Shown: positions 20,449 through 35,300, counted from the stretch's first letter. The stretch is 64,000 nucleotides of DNA from Flaccisagitta enflata (GCA_965153355.1 OZ231126.1:85932001-85996000); one strand, 5' to 3'. The notes: a model not told the origin generated them from the letters alone. A program made the numbers and translations.

Positions 20449-21262
20449 ATGGTCAGGCACGAGTCGCGGGCGTCTGACGGGAATGACGCTGCGCCGCACA
20501 CGCTACATGATCTCAACGCAACTACAAAAATCCCGGCCTCAAAAGCCGAATGCAGCCATGCCGGACAATGTCCTAGCTTAAATAAGTCGCGCATTGGGCC
20601 CCCGACGCAATCCGCGTCGACGTTATTGCCATTGACGGCTGGCTGTCATCGCGCCAACGACCGTGATGTCCCCGTGCAATGCCAATGTTATATTAAAACC
20701 TCCCTAACAACGTCCGATATCGCGATGGAGTCATCCCTTCGGTCACCAAAATCCTCCATGACTCAATCGTTACGTTGCGACAGCTCAACTGCAACGACTG
20801 CCGAAATTGCCATTGACAATGATCCGCCGCGATGCATCACCGGCCGAAGCCGATTGTCCAGTTCCTCATGTTCGTCAAGTTTGGCCTTCCGTTGTTCAAG
20901 TTTGTCGTCCAGTGTCCTCAAGTATAACGCGCCATCTTTATCGTCGTCCGAAAGACACTCCCATAGGTTCCACTTCTTCCCTTCGCCGTCGGCAGCAATC
21001 AAAACTTCCAGACTTGTACGGAAACTCTCATCCAACGCATCGCGGCGACGAACGCCGTCCTTCCTAACCCCGCACTGCTCCGCATTTTTAACGTCGATAA
21101 TACTCTTTCTTTCTCTGCAAGTCGTTGCATTGGGCAAGGCGAGATACAATACGCAGATGCAATACCCAAACGATTCTCTACCATTCCGTGTCGAGACGGG
21201 TGCGTGCAACCACACCAAGAAATGTATCACTTCGTTGACGAACGAGCCGTTAAACTATAAAG
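20449..21262 (+). CDS. Guanylate cyclase exon 1 (candidate first coding exon)
   Basis: The ATG at 20449 follows an AG acceptor-like site at 20421. The frame runs to a GT donor after 21262 in phase 1, exactly what exon 2 needs. Residues 212-229 are strongly hydrophobic and are followed by a small-residue stretch, as in a signal peptide. The next residues carry the N-glycosylation sequons NDS and NHT, as expected of an ectodomain. The preceding ~200 Ser/Thr-rich residues are odd for a signal-bearing receptor. An AAG acceptor after the pyrimidine tract (exon start about 21120) is an alternative. Confidence 0.55.
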
Positions 21263-24200
21263 GTAGGTCTGTTCTGGAATCGGCAGGGATCGTTTATGGC
21301 CGACGGACCTATGAACGGAATGAAATCGTGTCACATTCAGAGCGTCTCATTCACATTCAACCCTCTCACCTTCGACCGCGCAAGCAGAAAATTGTGTATG
21401 GGATCGTTTACAGACAGGACCCTATTAAGAGGTGAGGAGGGACCCAAATGTTTAGCAGCCCCCCCTACAGCTTACATGGCTCAAGCAATTTTTCATTTCC
21501 AGTGGCGGTTGAACCTATAGTGGATACAATTGGCGCCATCGTGGCGTTTTTTGAATTTCCACCTAGAACACTCTTAAATTTTCAAATTAGTGGAAAAAAG
21601 TGTTCATTTTTTGGGGGGCAAATTTGGGCAATTTATTTAAATCTTGGGGTGTTCTAAATGGAAATTCAAAAATCGCCACGGTGGCGCCAATTGTATCCAC
21701 CTAAAGTGTCAAACGCCACTGGAAGTGAGAAAATTACTTGAGCCATGTGAGCTGTAGGGGGGGGGCTGCTAAACCTTTGGGTCCCTCCTCACTTCTTAAT
21801 TCTTATTAGGGTCCTGTCTGTAGTCACATTTCTGAAAATGAAAAAAAAATTGACCCGGGAGCCTGATTTTACAAACGAATGACGGCGATGCAATCAGCGT
21901 ATTGTGCACACGTCCATCGGACTTATTTCCTGATCACTGCTCCGTAGTTCCACCGTGTGCTTTATTCTAGGAGAACTGCCACTTTTATGATGGTTTCCGG
22001 TGGTCCAGCCTATGAATGATCCATGGCAAATGAGTGCAAAAAAAATCCTGGGGCGCTCTATGAAATATTCACATTTTTTCCTGATATGATAAAGTTTTTT
22101 CTATTGTGAAACGATTAGGGCGCCCAGGCCAGGTTTCTTTAGTGGTCGTTAAATCATCATCAATGATGATTCATCGTTTTTCCATCCCTCTGCTTAATTT
22201 TCGAACAGGAGAGCTTAAAAACGTCACCGTGGCGGCGATTCTTCCATGCAACAACAGCTATCTCTACTCCATCGAACGGGTTAAGGATGCTCTCTCGTTC
22301 TCCGTGGAGAAAGTTCGCGAACACGGTCTGCTGCCAAATCATCGAATTCAGTTCTTCTTTGCAGATTCCGGTCCCAACATTTATTATCCACTGAAACATG
22401 TAAGTTTGTCATTGGGGTTGACGCTGTCGGTAAGTTTATCGCGCGGCTGCTATCTGCAAATTTTTGCCGGCTTTGGTTAATGTGGAAGTAACCTTTTTAG
22501 TTAATGTTTAAGAGGTGTGAACTTGAATAGTTCACTAGTTCACTACGAGATACAACGATAAATCACGAGGACTTCTCGAGTTGCCCATGAACTAGTCTAG
22601 TTTTTTGGTGGATAAGATTGACTCCGCTTTTCTGGCACAAAGCTTGAAAAATTTACTCCAAAATGTTGATCATGATTCATGAAAATGTCAGAAAAAATCC
22701 GAGCAGCTACCTAAAAAATCCAAGGAATATTTCAAGATCAGTTGCTGGACCCTGATATATTGGGAGCAAAAAATGTTTTTTATTCATATACATTTTTTTT
22801 TTATAAGAACGTCATTTTTTGAGAAAGCCTTCAATGTTCTTAAATTTTAAGCAGTTTCAAGGCTTGAACGTTCTTAAATTGTTCTTAATTCAAACACACT
22901 TTCTAACCTTCAATTCAGAACGTTCTTAATTAGTTTAAAATTGTCATTAAGGAGAAAATGAAGGAAAGTAGTAGATTCAAACATTTAAATTGAATTAAGA
23001 TCAATGAAAGTAGAAAAATATATGTTATTTAAAGTGACACATGATTTGTTAAAGAGAAAAGATACAGTCTGTCTATTTACAAAGAACAATTGATTGAAAA
23101 AAAAAAACAGAAAAATGTTCTTATGTTTTTAAGATTTTAAGCCTAATGTTCTTAAATTTTTGAAGAAATGAAGCCTACCAATGTTCTTAGCATGTTCTTA
23201 AATTTTTGACAATTTGAAGCCGAACGTTCTTATAAACTTGGTTCTTATAAAAAAAATAAGCGTACACAACAAATTTCAACTCAGTAGCATCTTAAGAAGA
23301 GCTCTAAAGATATAGCCAATTGGCTTTCTATGAACGTAGTTTTTGGCCGAGATGGAATATCATTGCGACGCGGACTATAATTCAAGGTGGGTGGGTGTCG
23401 TCGTTGTCGTTGTTCTCACTTTTTTATGATTTGACCAATTTGGTTCATATTTGGTGGGAAGTTGTACTAGGGTAAGGCGCTTTACATCCTATCCAATATT
23501 TGTGATCCGACCAACCCAACCGGCCCAACCAGCCTACTGGCTTAAAAGTGGAAAATATGCATAACTTTGGCATTTTTCAACCGATTTGGTTGAAATTTGG
23601 TATGGAGTCTTTAAATGGAAAGACTCAACATATGTATGTGATTTATATGCATTTGAGTATGCTAACTGGCCAAACCGACCAATTTGGTTCATATTTGGTG
23701 GGAAGTTGTACTAGGGTAAGGCGCTTTACATCCTATCCAATTTTTGTGATCCGACCAACCCAACCAGCCTACCGGCTAAAACGTGGAAAACGTGTATAAC
23801 TTGGGCATTTTTGAACAGATTTGGTTGAAATTTGGTATTGAGTCTCTAAATGGAAAGATTCAACATATGTATGTGATTTATATGTATTTGAGTATGCTAA
23901 CCGGCCAAACCAACTTGCCACCCAATCAGCCTATTGGCTTAAAAGTGAAAAACTTGCATAACTTTATTTTTCAATTAATTTGGTTTAAACTTGGTATGGA
24001 GTCTCTAAATGGAAGAACTCAACAAATGCACAAACCAGCCTACCACTCAACAAATGCTCAAACCAGCCTACCACTCAACTAGCCTATCAGCCTTAAAGTG
24101 AAAAATGTGCTCATCTTTGGCATTTTTCAAACAATTTGATTGAAATTTGGTATGGTGTTTATAAATAGAAGGAATCAACACATGTATGTTATTTATTTGC

Positions 24201-26302
24201 ATTTGAGCATGCTAACCTGTTAAACTAACTTACCACCCAACCAGCGTACTGGCCTAAAAGCAAAAAACTCGCATAACTTGGACATTTTTCAACTGATTTG
24301 GTTAAAACTTGGTATGGAGTCTCTAAATGGAAGAACTCAACATATGCACACTATTTATCCTTCTAACCAGTCTACCACCCAACCAGCTTACTAGTCTAAA
24401 AGTGATAAATTTATGTGCATAACTTTGCCATTTTCAACTGATTTGCTTGGAACTTTGTATAGAGACTCTAAATGGAAAGATTTATAGTTCTAGCGAATTT
24501 ATAGAGTGAGCGATGTTTTGGCCATAGCGATCTTATGGAAGTGGTGATCTTTAACCCCCCACCGTCGCGGACCCAATTTCTTGTGGGCTATATCTCAGCT
24601 TCTAAAAAGCACATATGAAAATCGCCAACGTAGATCCGTTTCTTCTTACTTTATCAAGGCTATCAAATTGGTGGATGAACATGACATAAACGTTTTTCTG
24701 GGACCAGTTAATGATTATTCTGCGGCCGGCGTTGCGCGACAAGCGTACTTTTGGAAAAAGCCTATCATCACACCAGGTCGGAGTCCTCAGATTGTTTCCT
24801 GTCATCGTTTTATATGCCGCATGTCTGAAAATGCCTGTTCGTCTGGCCGTATGTCCTTTTGTCTGTCCAACTGGATATCAAATCCTATATGCAGCGGATT
24901 CTTTAGTATGGTTAAGGTTCAATATTAGCGAATTCTATCCCGGAGTTAACTGCATTTTTACTCGTTTTGCCTGTTTCTCTGTCTAGGTGCCATGGCGGGA
25001 GACTTTATTAGTAAGGAGCCAAAATGTAACGCCCGTGACCAATACCCTACTCTCACGCGTACTGGAAGCACCCACGATCAGGTACAAGTCGCTTCGGGAT
25101 GAGGGGCCTGATTCAATAAGAAGATGACATTCCAACGAAGGCATCGGTCACGTCGTCCAGCTGAAAGTGCCTATTGCAAATGGGCAACTTTTCTTAATTT
25201 TATTAGTGCTCAAGCATTTTTGCTTGTTTTGCAGGTAGCAAGATCTGTTACCAGTCTTATGAAACAATGGAAAAACAGCGATCAGAACTCAAGCTGGGTT
25301 AAGGCGAGGCTGGTCGTGGAGCCGGTTGGGCAAGAGGAAGTAGGGTCCAATTTTTGCTACTTGTCAGGAAGCGCAATTAGGCAACAAGGAAGTATTGCTG
25401 GTTTGAAAATCCAAGATTGGAACTTCGGACCTAAACCCGATACCACGGTTGAGGGATTGAAGCCAATGATCAAGTAAGTGCCATCGTCTCGGTTGCATTG
25501 TGTTGTTTACTAATGCGAATCTCCTGTTGAATTGGTTTGTGTGCAAGCGATAAATACCGAGGATAAGGCTACTACTACTTATTTTCTGAAAACAAGAAGA
25601 AATAGCCGCAAGAGCGTTAGATGGTCAGCGGTACCCGTGCCCTGCTAAAGAAGGTTGTAGATGAAGTTGAGGGGGGAGCAGGGCAGTGGCCCCGAAGGGG
25701 TCGATGACCTATGCTTTCACACATATGGGGAGTTTTCTCCTTCTCCTCCTCCTCCTCCTCCTTCTCCGCACCCCCCCTCCCCCAGCCTCTAGGCCCATAG
25801 CTCAGCCTGGAAGCCCATATCCCAGCCTCCAGTCCAAAATCCCAGTCTTGAGGCCCAAATCCCTAGAGAGTGGAATCTAGGCCTTGAGGTCGGGATTTGG
25901 GCCTTGAGGGGGGATTTGGGCCTCAAGACTGGGATTTGGGCCTGATGGCTGGGATATGGGCTTCCAGGCTGAGATATGGGCCTAGAGGCTGGGGGAGGGG
26001 GGGGGGTACGAAGGAGGAGAAGGAGAAAACTCCCCATATGTGTGAAAGCATAGGTCATCGACCCCTTTGGGGCCGCTGCCCAAAAGTGAATGAGTCCAAC
26101 GGCCGAGACCCTAACGACTCAGAAAACAGTAATTTGTCTGTTCGTAAGGTCATTGGTTGCCATCACCCAGGAACTCTCCGTCCCAAGCGATTGCCATACA
26201 TTAATACAATGAGTTTTTTTTTTCAAATGGTAACAATGAACGAAAGTACGAAAAACGAGAATGACTACAATAACACGAACGAAAAACGAAAATATAAATA
26301 GG

Positions 26303-26390
<88 letters not shown>

Positions 26391-29300
26391 TAAAAGAGAT
26401 CCCAAAACACCATCCAACCTATGTGACATCCAAAAACACAAGCCAGTCAATCTAATCTTTGGAAGTTTGCTATTTTAAATATAAAACTTCCAAAGTTGAT
26501 GTCAGCGATAAATTGTAGAAAAGTATCGTAAGAAGATGCCAGTACATAGGCTTTAAATTTTCACTATTCATTGAAAACAGGCAAGAAATTGGCATGAACT
26601 ACGCCATCATTATTTTGTGCGCTTCGGCGCCCACTACGGTCAATTTCATGACTGCTGCACATTCACTCGGATTCACTGAAGAAGAACATTTGTAAGTGCA
26701 TTCTCATCGAGGGAGAGCCATGGCCAAGGGGGCTGGGATGAAACGGTGGGAAATTTCCATAACATTCCACTGATTCATTTTTCACAAACGAGATAAGCTT
26801 GGTCGGATTCATGATCAGGGTGGTCGGGGATAAGAGCCTGATTTTTTAAAAATATATACATGCATATATCAGAGGGGGAAAGCTAAAAACTTTTTAGGAA
26901 CATTTTAGCAGATTTTAGCACTTCTTAGCACTTTTTAGCACGTGGATTTGGGTAGCGGGCCCGCTAAAAAGTTTTTAGTACACATATTTTGTAAAAAAAT
27001 TCAGCTAAAAAGCTTTTAGAAAAAAAATCATGCCAAAAAAATTAGGATTTTAAAAATTTGCTAAAAAGATGCTAAAAAGTTGCTAGAATATTTCTATGCT
27101 GAAGCTTGCAAACTTTAATAACGATAAATTAGAAAAATGCTAAAATATTGCTAAAAAATCGCTGAAATTTACATAAAAGTTGCCAAAATTTGCTAAAAAG
27201 ATGCTAAAAGGTTTTTACAGACTTGCTAAAAAGATTTCCTAAATCTGATGCTAAAAAAAATTGCTAAAATGTTGCTAAAAAACTTGAAAAGTTTCAAAAA
27301 ACCGATTTAATGAGTTTTTGTCCCCGACGAACAGTTTTCGTTGGTGACTATGAAGTAGCCTGTTCGTGTAGTCTGTTCGTTCGCGTCGTCGTCGTTTAGA
27401 ACCTTCTCATATCTTTGGAACCAGACTTCAGAATTTGATGAAACTTTGCTGGTGTTGTTTATAGGTCAATAGGAGCTTGTGTACCAATTTTCAAAAAAAT
27501 TCATTAACTTTTACTACCCTTAGCCTATTATTTTTGTAGGAGTATTTAGCTGGGACTTTGGTGGTTTACATTGGTAGAGGGTAGTAAAGGTTTATGAATT
27601 TTTTTTTAATTTGGTATACAAGAAGGGGGTACTAAATAAACAACCCCTGCAAAATTCGAATTAAATCTGAAGTCTGGTTTATGAGATATTAGCTTATTTA
27701 TGTAGTAGTATGTTGCTAGGACTTAGGCAATTTACATAGGCAAAGGGTAGTAAAGGTATGTGAATTTTTTTCTAATTTGGTACACAAGTAGAGGGTAGTA
27801 AATAAATAACCCCTGCAAAATTTGAATTAAATCTGAAGTCTGGTTTATGAGATATTAGCTTATTTATGTAGTAATATGTTTCTATAACTTAGGCAGTTTA
27901 CATAGGCAAAGGGTAGCAAAGTTATGTGAATTCTTTTTTAATTTGGTATACAAGTAAAGGATATTAATTGAACTGCCCCTGCAAAATTCGAATTAAATCT
28001 GAAGTCTGGTTTATAAGATATTAGCTTATTAATGTAGTAATATGTTACTAGGACTTAGGCGATTTGTATAGAGAATTGGAGTTGATGAATTTGTTTACTT
28101 GCTCATTTATTACATTCTGATTTTTCTTTAGGTTTGCCATCATGGATTTCAAGATTCATCTTCAACTACTGTCATCATCTTCAACTACTGTCATCATCTT
28201 CAACTACTGTCATCATCTTCAACTACTGTCATCATCTTCAACTACTGTCATTATCTTCAACTACTGTCATTATCTTCAACTACTGTCATCATCTTCAACT
28301 ACTGTCATCATCTTCAACTACTGTCATCATCTTCAACTACTGTCATCATCTTCAACTACTGTCATCATCTTCAACTACTGTCATCATCTTCAACTACTGT
28401 CATCATCTTCAACTACTGTCATCATCTTCAACTACTGTCATCATCTTCAACTACTGTCATCATCTTCAACTACTGTCATCATCTTCAACTACTGTCATCA
28501 TCTTCAACTACTGTCATCATCTTCAACTACTGTCATCATCTTCAACTACTGTCATCATCTTCAACTACTGTCATCATCTTCAACTACTGTCATCTTCAAC
28601 TACTGTCATCATCTTCAACTACTGTCATCATCTTCAACTACTGTCATCATCTTCAATTACTGTCAACATCTTCAACTACTGTCAACATCTTCAACTACTG
28701 TCATCATCTTCAACTACTGTCATCATCTTCAACTACTGTCATCATCTTCAACTACTGTCATCATCTTCAACTACTGTCATCATCTTCAACTACTGTCATC
28801 ATCTTCAACTACTGTCATCATCTTCAACTACTGTCAACATCTTCAACTACTGTCAACATCTTCAACTACTGTCAACATCTTCAACTACTGTCAACATCTT
28901 CAACTACTGTCAACATCTTCAACTACTGTCAACATCTTCAACTACTGTCAACATCTTCAACTACTGTCATCATCTTCAACTACTGTCATCATCTTCAACT
29001 ACTGTCAACATCTTCAACTACTGTCAACATCTTCAACTACTGTCAACATCTTCAACTACTGTCAACATCTTCAACTACTGTCAACATCTTCAACTACTGT
29101 CAACATCTTCAACTACTGTCAACATCTTCAACTACTGTCAACATCTTCAACTACTGTCATCATTTTCAACTACTGTCATCATCTTCAACTACTGTCATCA
29201 TCTTCAACTGCTGTCATCATCCTCGACTACTGTCATCATCTTTGACTACTTAATTTTTTTGAAAATTTTTTAAAAAAATTTTTAAAAATTTTTTCAAAAT

Positions 29301-32300
29301 TTCTTTTGTCCTTGACAATCAGTTTACGTCAAGGACTATAACATAGCCTTGATCGTGTAGTGAGTCGTCGTTTGTCGTTTTTTTGTTGTGTCAACCCTTA
29401 AAAACTTTAGAACCTCAACTCAGATGTTGATGAAACTTGGTCAGTGTTATTTTGAGGGCATTACTAACCTGTGTACCAACTTTCAACAACATTCATAAAT
29501 ATTTGATACCCTTTGCCTATTATATTTGTAGTAATATTATTTCCTGGACTTATGAAATTTACATAGGGGAAGGGTAGTAAAGGTTCACCAATGTTGTTTA
29601 AACTTGTTTTAGAAGTTCATTGTGGTAATTAAAGCCCCCCTGCAAGATTTCAGATAATTATGAGTATTGGTTTAGATAATATTAGGGTACTTTGCTAGTA
29701 ATATTAATTCCTAGACTTGTGCAATTTACATAGGGGAAGGGTAGTAAAGGTTCACCAATATTGTTCGAACTTGTTGTGAAGGTTCATTGCATCAATTAAA
29801 GCTCCCCTGCAAGATTTCAGTAAATTCTGAGTATTGGTTAAGAAAATATAAGGGTATTTCCGATGTATCTAGTAACATTATTTCCTGGACTTGAGAATTT
29901 TTATTTAAAAAAAAAAATTTTTTTGAAATTTTAAAAACAATTTTAAAAAAAATTTAAAAAAAAAATTTTTAGCATTTTTTTTTTTTTGAAATTTTTCTGT
30001 TATGTATCTTTTTTATTGTTGTATGCTTTCATGGACTTCAAGGTATGCCATCATGGACTTCAAGGTATGCCATCATGGACTTCAAGGTATGCCATCATGG
30101 ACTTCAAGGTATGCCATCATGGACTTCAAGGTATGCCATCATGGACTTCAAGGTATGCCATCATGGACTTCAAGGTATGCCATCATGGACTTCAAGGTAT
30201 GCCATCATGGACTTCAAGGTATGCCATCATGGACTTCAAGGTATGCCATCATGGACTTCAAGGTATGCCATCATGGACTTCAAGGTATGCCATCATGGAC
30301 TTCAAGGTATGCCATCATGGACTTCAAGGTATGCCATCATGGACTTCAAGGTATGCCATCATGGACTTAAGGTATTCCATCATGGACTTCAAGGTATGCC
30401 ATCATGGACTTCAAGGTATGCCATCATGGACTTCAAGGTATGCCATCATGGACTTCAAGGTATGCCATCATGGACTTCAAGGTATGCCATCATGGACTTC
30501 AAGGTATGCCATCATGGACTTCAAGGTATGCCATCATGGACTTCAAGGTATGCCATCATGGACTTCAAGGTATGCCATCATGGACTTCAAGGTATGCCAT
30601 CATAGGCTTCAAGGTATGCCATCATGGGCTTCAAGGTATGCCATCATGGACTTCAAGGTATGCCATCATAGGCTGCAAGGTATGCCACCATGGACTTCAA
30701 GGTATGCAATTGGTAGCCGGGTCAGACTGAGTAGCCGGGTCAGACTGAGTAGCCGGGTCAGACTGTGTAGCCGGGTTAGACTGAGTAGCCGGGTCAGACT
30801 GAGTAGCCGGGTCAGACACCAAATAGACTACAGTCGAGGACTGTTGTTTTTAAGCTTTTTAATTTTTCTTTTTGAAATTTTTTTTGAAATTTTTTTTTTG
30901 AAAATTTGTTTGAAATTTTTTTTTTTTGAAAATTTTTTAAAAATTTTTTATTAGATTTTTGTCATTATCATTCATTGTTGTCATCATCATCATCCACTAT
31001 TGTTATCATTATCAAGTTATGTCATCATTAAAACAATATTGAATATTTTTTTTCTTGAAATTGCTGTCTTGTCGTGTATCTCATCGAGTTGTGTTAAGTT
31101 GCTTCAAAAATTACAGTCCCCAGTCGGGGACTGTAATTTTGAAGCTTTTTTTTACAACTTTTTTGAAATTTTTCAGGTGAACAACCACTAGAAACTTTTC
31201 AACACACTCATGTAGCGGGCCCTTTGCTAAAAAGTGCTAAAATGTTCCTAAAAAGTTTTTAGCAACCCCCCCCCCCCCCCGAATTATGCATGATCAATTG
31301 ATTATGCTTCCTTTTCAGGTTTTTGATCATCGACATCTTCAATAGCGTCAGCAACAGATTAAAAGTTAATGCATCTCAAACACTCGTCAACGGTAAGAAC
31401 TTTGGTGTGTTATTCTTTCATTTTTTTGGTGACCTGATTTCTTGATTAATGGTGCAACGTTGATGATACCAGTCGGTCTGTCACGTCACTTTATTCTTAA
31501 AAGAAAGAAGGCTAATACGTAACTTAGCCGCTAGCGGGAGGTGACTGATTTACCTACCTTTCTGATCAAACGTCAATTTATCGTAACAGTTAAGTCTTGA
31601 GTTTTCTACCAATTTGTCACGCAGCCTTTGAATCCATGAGATTGATCTCGACTGGAAAATCCGATGGAAATCTGGATTTTACCGAAGAGATGGATAACCG
31701 ACTGAACCGCTCGCGCTCAGAGGTATGGTCAGGGCTAGTACTGCGTTAGCGCATACTTTGGGAGCACCCCATCGTTGAATTGTCCGCGTTATAGAGAAAT
31801 ATCGTTTGTTCTGGTTTACATTCCTTTTCAGAGCGACGCCATCGTCACAGACGGCGATTCAATGAATGACTCTGACAACGATTTCTTCCTCGCATCGTTC
31901 TACTACTCCTTCTATTGGTACGCGAAAACCCTGGACGCAGCTCTGCGCGAAAACGTGTCAATTAACGACGGCGAGAGTATCACTAAGCGGCTTAAAGGCG
32001 GATCCTACGAAGGAGTGGCAGGTGAGGCAGGCTAAGGATGCGCAACCTTAAAGTTTGCCTCCGTTCTATGATAGTGCTTTGTTTGCTGTGGTCGGAATAG
32101 ATGAATGTTAAACTTATCAACTCTAGGTCAACAGGCGATGTTGCCTTTCTTTTCTAGCTACTTCAATTTGAACATCCCGATACCCATTTGTTTCAGTAGA
32201 AAGGTTGAAGATTTTAAATTTCGTTTCATTGCTTTCTTAGGTGAATTTCGAATCGATGAACATGGCGATCGGATTATGGACTACAATTTGAGGAAATATA

Positions 32301-35300
32301 AAAAAGACATAAATGATTTTGTGGTGAGTCACTTTTATTGTGGTAGACTATTCTTTTCCATTCCCTCTCATCTACTTTATTGGTCGGGCTGCGGACAACA
32401 ATCAACTCGAGCAGATGTTCACTTGCAGTTTTTTGCCAGGTCGTTGCAGATTATGATGGTTCCGTAAAAAATTGGACTTGGAGTGATAAGCAAGATGAAA
32501 AGCATATTGGCACGGTAAGATTTCTTTCACTGAATCTTGCTAATTGACTTTATGACCTAGCTTTATCATCTCGGGAAACCGCTTTTTCCGTCCGTTGGTC
32601 GGTCGGTTGGTCGGTCAGTTGGTTACTCTACTCAAAATTTTATTTTTTTTATTCCGATGAAGTCATTTTAAGTCAAATAACATCATTTAAAGACATGTGA
32701 TGTCAGTTTTAGTCAGTTTATTATTTGAGTCATTTATCTATTTTAGCCATTTTAGTGATTTTAGGTCAATCAAAGTCAAATTAGGTCACTAAAAGTAAAT
32801 TCAAGTCATTCTAGGTCAATTTTAGTCAGTTAAAGTCAATTTTAGTCATTATAGTCACTGAAGTCATTTTAGGTCATTTTAGGTCATTTAGTCATTTTAG
32901 ATTTTTTTTGAAGTCAACAAAATTCAATGAAAATTATTTTCCCTATGTGGTTGTCATGTGATTATGTCAGTCTCGCACGCGACTCATGGGTGTTAGCCTT
33001 GTTTACTGAGGGGCTTTGTGTGTCTATGAATGATTCGCAAAGATGCATGTTTTTTTGTTACTTTGTACGCTCGCACTCTCGAACATCATTGGCTAATGAC
33101 GACGTGGACGTTGATTTCCAAACATTGAAAAAAGCCCATCACCATATATCCTGTTCGCTTCTGTCAGCTGAGGGAGACACCTACATGCGGCTATGACAGA
33201 TCTCTCTGCAAAAGATTTGAGACTTGGCATTGGGTTATGATTGGTATGGTCGTCGCCATGATCCTCATGGCCGTGGCGTCCGTCGCCATGTTCCGGTGAG
33301 TATGTGGGCACTCATTTTAGCGCGGACTATATTTCAAATGTTCCTGTACGTTGTCTGTCCTTAGTATTGGTAACTTGGAAATGTCAAATGTGTTATCATG
33401 GCAACGCTCTACGATAGCCTAAATTATGAATTTTCACTCCCCCAGCACAGTTTGTCATTGCACCAAATCGCCTTGATCCAGGGGCTGAGAAACAAGGCCT
33501 GATACACGGCTACCTCAGCCGCGTGCGGGGGGGGGGGGGGCAGGGGCCGTATTTGAGGTCACTTGATTATTTGGGCAGGAGCAGTGAGGCCAAAAACCCA
33601 AAAAAAGTAAAGTGTGATGGACCGACGAACTGTCGGACGGACCGACGCAGTGTGGGCTGAATTATGCGCTAGGTGGCTCATTGGGGTTTGACATAGCATC
33701 CTTTCCATTCATCGTTCCTAATGAAATATACAGAGTGAAAAACATTTTTCTGTATAATTTCAAATGTTATGAAACTATTCATACCCAATATTGACTCATT
33801 TCTATTGGATTAAAAGCTTTATGAGCTCAGAGTAAAAAAGAAGAGAAATTTGAGAAAAGCAAGTGAAAAATACAGTGTGAACCCGATTTAACGTCCTTGA
33901 AGGGACCAGGGTATTTTGGTTGTTAAATCCGAGTGTTATATAGAATATGATTTTTGTCCCCGACGGAATACCATTCCGACCCGGACTATAATTCGAGGCG
34001 TGTGGGCAGGGACAAGGATGCGCGGGATTTTCAAAAGCGTTCGCTTTCGCGTTAAGCCGCTTGCGCATCGCGTTACGCATCGCATCCATTGTTTTTGGTT
34101 GCTAACGCGTTCATGTTACGCGTTTTCAACGCTTCCTACACTTTCTCTTATGGAAAGGAAGTAGAAAAGTAGAAAGAAAGAAAGTAGAAAGAAAGTAGAA
34201 AGGAAGTAGAAAAGTAGTAGAAAAGTAGAAAGAAGGAAAGAAGGAAAGAAGGAAAGAAAGAAAGAAAGAAATAAGGAAAGAAAGAAGGAAAGAAGGAAAG
34301 AAAGAAGGAAAGAAAGAAGGAAAGAAAGAAGGAAAGAAAGAAGGAAAGAAAGAAGGAAAGAAAGAAGGAAAGAAAGAAGGAAAGAAAGAAGGAAAGAAAG
34401 AAGGAAAGAAAGAAGGAAAGAAAGAAGGAAAGAAAGAAGGAAAGAAAGAAGGAAAGAAAGAAGGAAAGAAAGAAGGAAAGAAAGAAGGAAAGAAAGAAGG
34501 ATAGAAAGAAGGATAGAAAGAAGGATAGAAAGAAGGATAGAAAGAAGGATAGAAAGAAGGAAAGAAAGAAGGAAAGAATGAAGGATAGAAAGAAGGAAAG
34601 AATGAAGGAAAGAATGAAGGAAAGAAGGAAAGAATGAAGGAAATAAGGAAAGAATGAAAGAATGAAGGAAAGAAGGAAAGAAGGAAAGAATGAAGGAAAT
34701 AAGGAAAGAATGAAGGAAATAAGGAAAGAATGAAGGAAATAAGGAAAGAATGAAGGAAATAAGGAAAGAATGAAGGAAATAAGGAAAGAATGAAGGAAAT
34801 AAGGAAAGAATGAAGGAAATAAGGAAAGAATGAAGGAAATAAGGAAAGAATGAAGGAAATAAGGAAAGAATGAAGGAAATAAGGAAAGAATGAACAAAAG
34901 AAAGAAAGACAGAATGAACAAAAGAAAGAAAGACAGAATGAACAAAAGAAAGAAAGACAGAAAAAGAAAGAAAGAGAGAGAAAGAAAGAAAGACAGAGAA
35001 AGAAAGAAACACAGAGAAAGAAAGAAACAAAGAAAGAAACAAACAAACAAACAAACAAAGAAACAAAGAAACAAAGAAAGAAACAAACAAACAAACAAAG
35101 AAAGAAACAAAGAAACAAAGAAAGAAAGAAGGAATGAAAGAAGGAATGAAAGAAGGAATGAAAGAAATAAGGAAAGAAAGAAGGAATGAAGGAATGAAGG
35201 AAAGAGCAAAAATAAAGAATTCATGAAAGACGAAGAAAAAACAGAGAAGAAAAAGAAAAAGTAACTTGAGGTTGAAATATTGTCGTGGCAAATGGTCTCC

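Larger units (their letters stand above)
26872..31282. mobile_element. 4.4-kb inverted-repeat composite element filling intron 6
   Basis: Both ends carry inverted copies of a segment containing GCTAAAAACTTTTTAGGAAC, ATTTTAGCA and GCGGGCCC (left about 26876-26975, right about 31205-31275), each next to a G-run or C-run. The interior holds repeat R1 copy 2 and two minisatellites. No transposase is seen. No clear target duplication was identified, so the exact termini are approximate. Confidence 0.6.

Noticed and set aside
20763-21230. A 155-codon minus-strand ORF with a protein-like composition
   Set aside because: It overlaps the cyclase exon 1 candidate antisense, has no recognisable domain or exon partner, and the plus strand has phase-matched splicing into the receptor.
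28134-29273. Forward ORFs of 367 and 379 codons with a 19-residue period
   Set aside because: Produced by a 19-bp minisatellite without stops; both frames encode the same cyclic peptide.
28150-30708. CRISPR-like regular repeat arrays
   Set aside because: Units are contiguous with no unique spacers, and the context is eukaryotic.
29986-30954. ORFs of 108-322 codons with a 22-residue period
   Set aside because: Produced by the 22-bp minisatellite.
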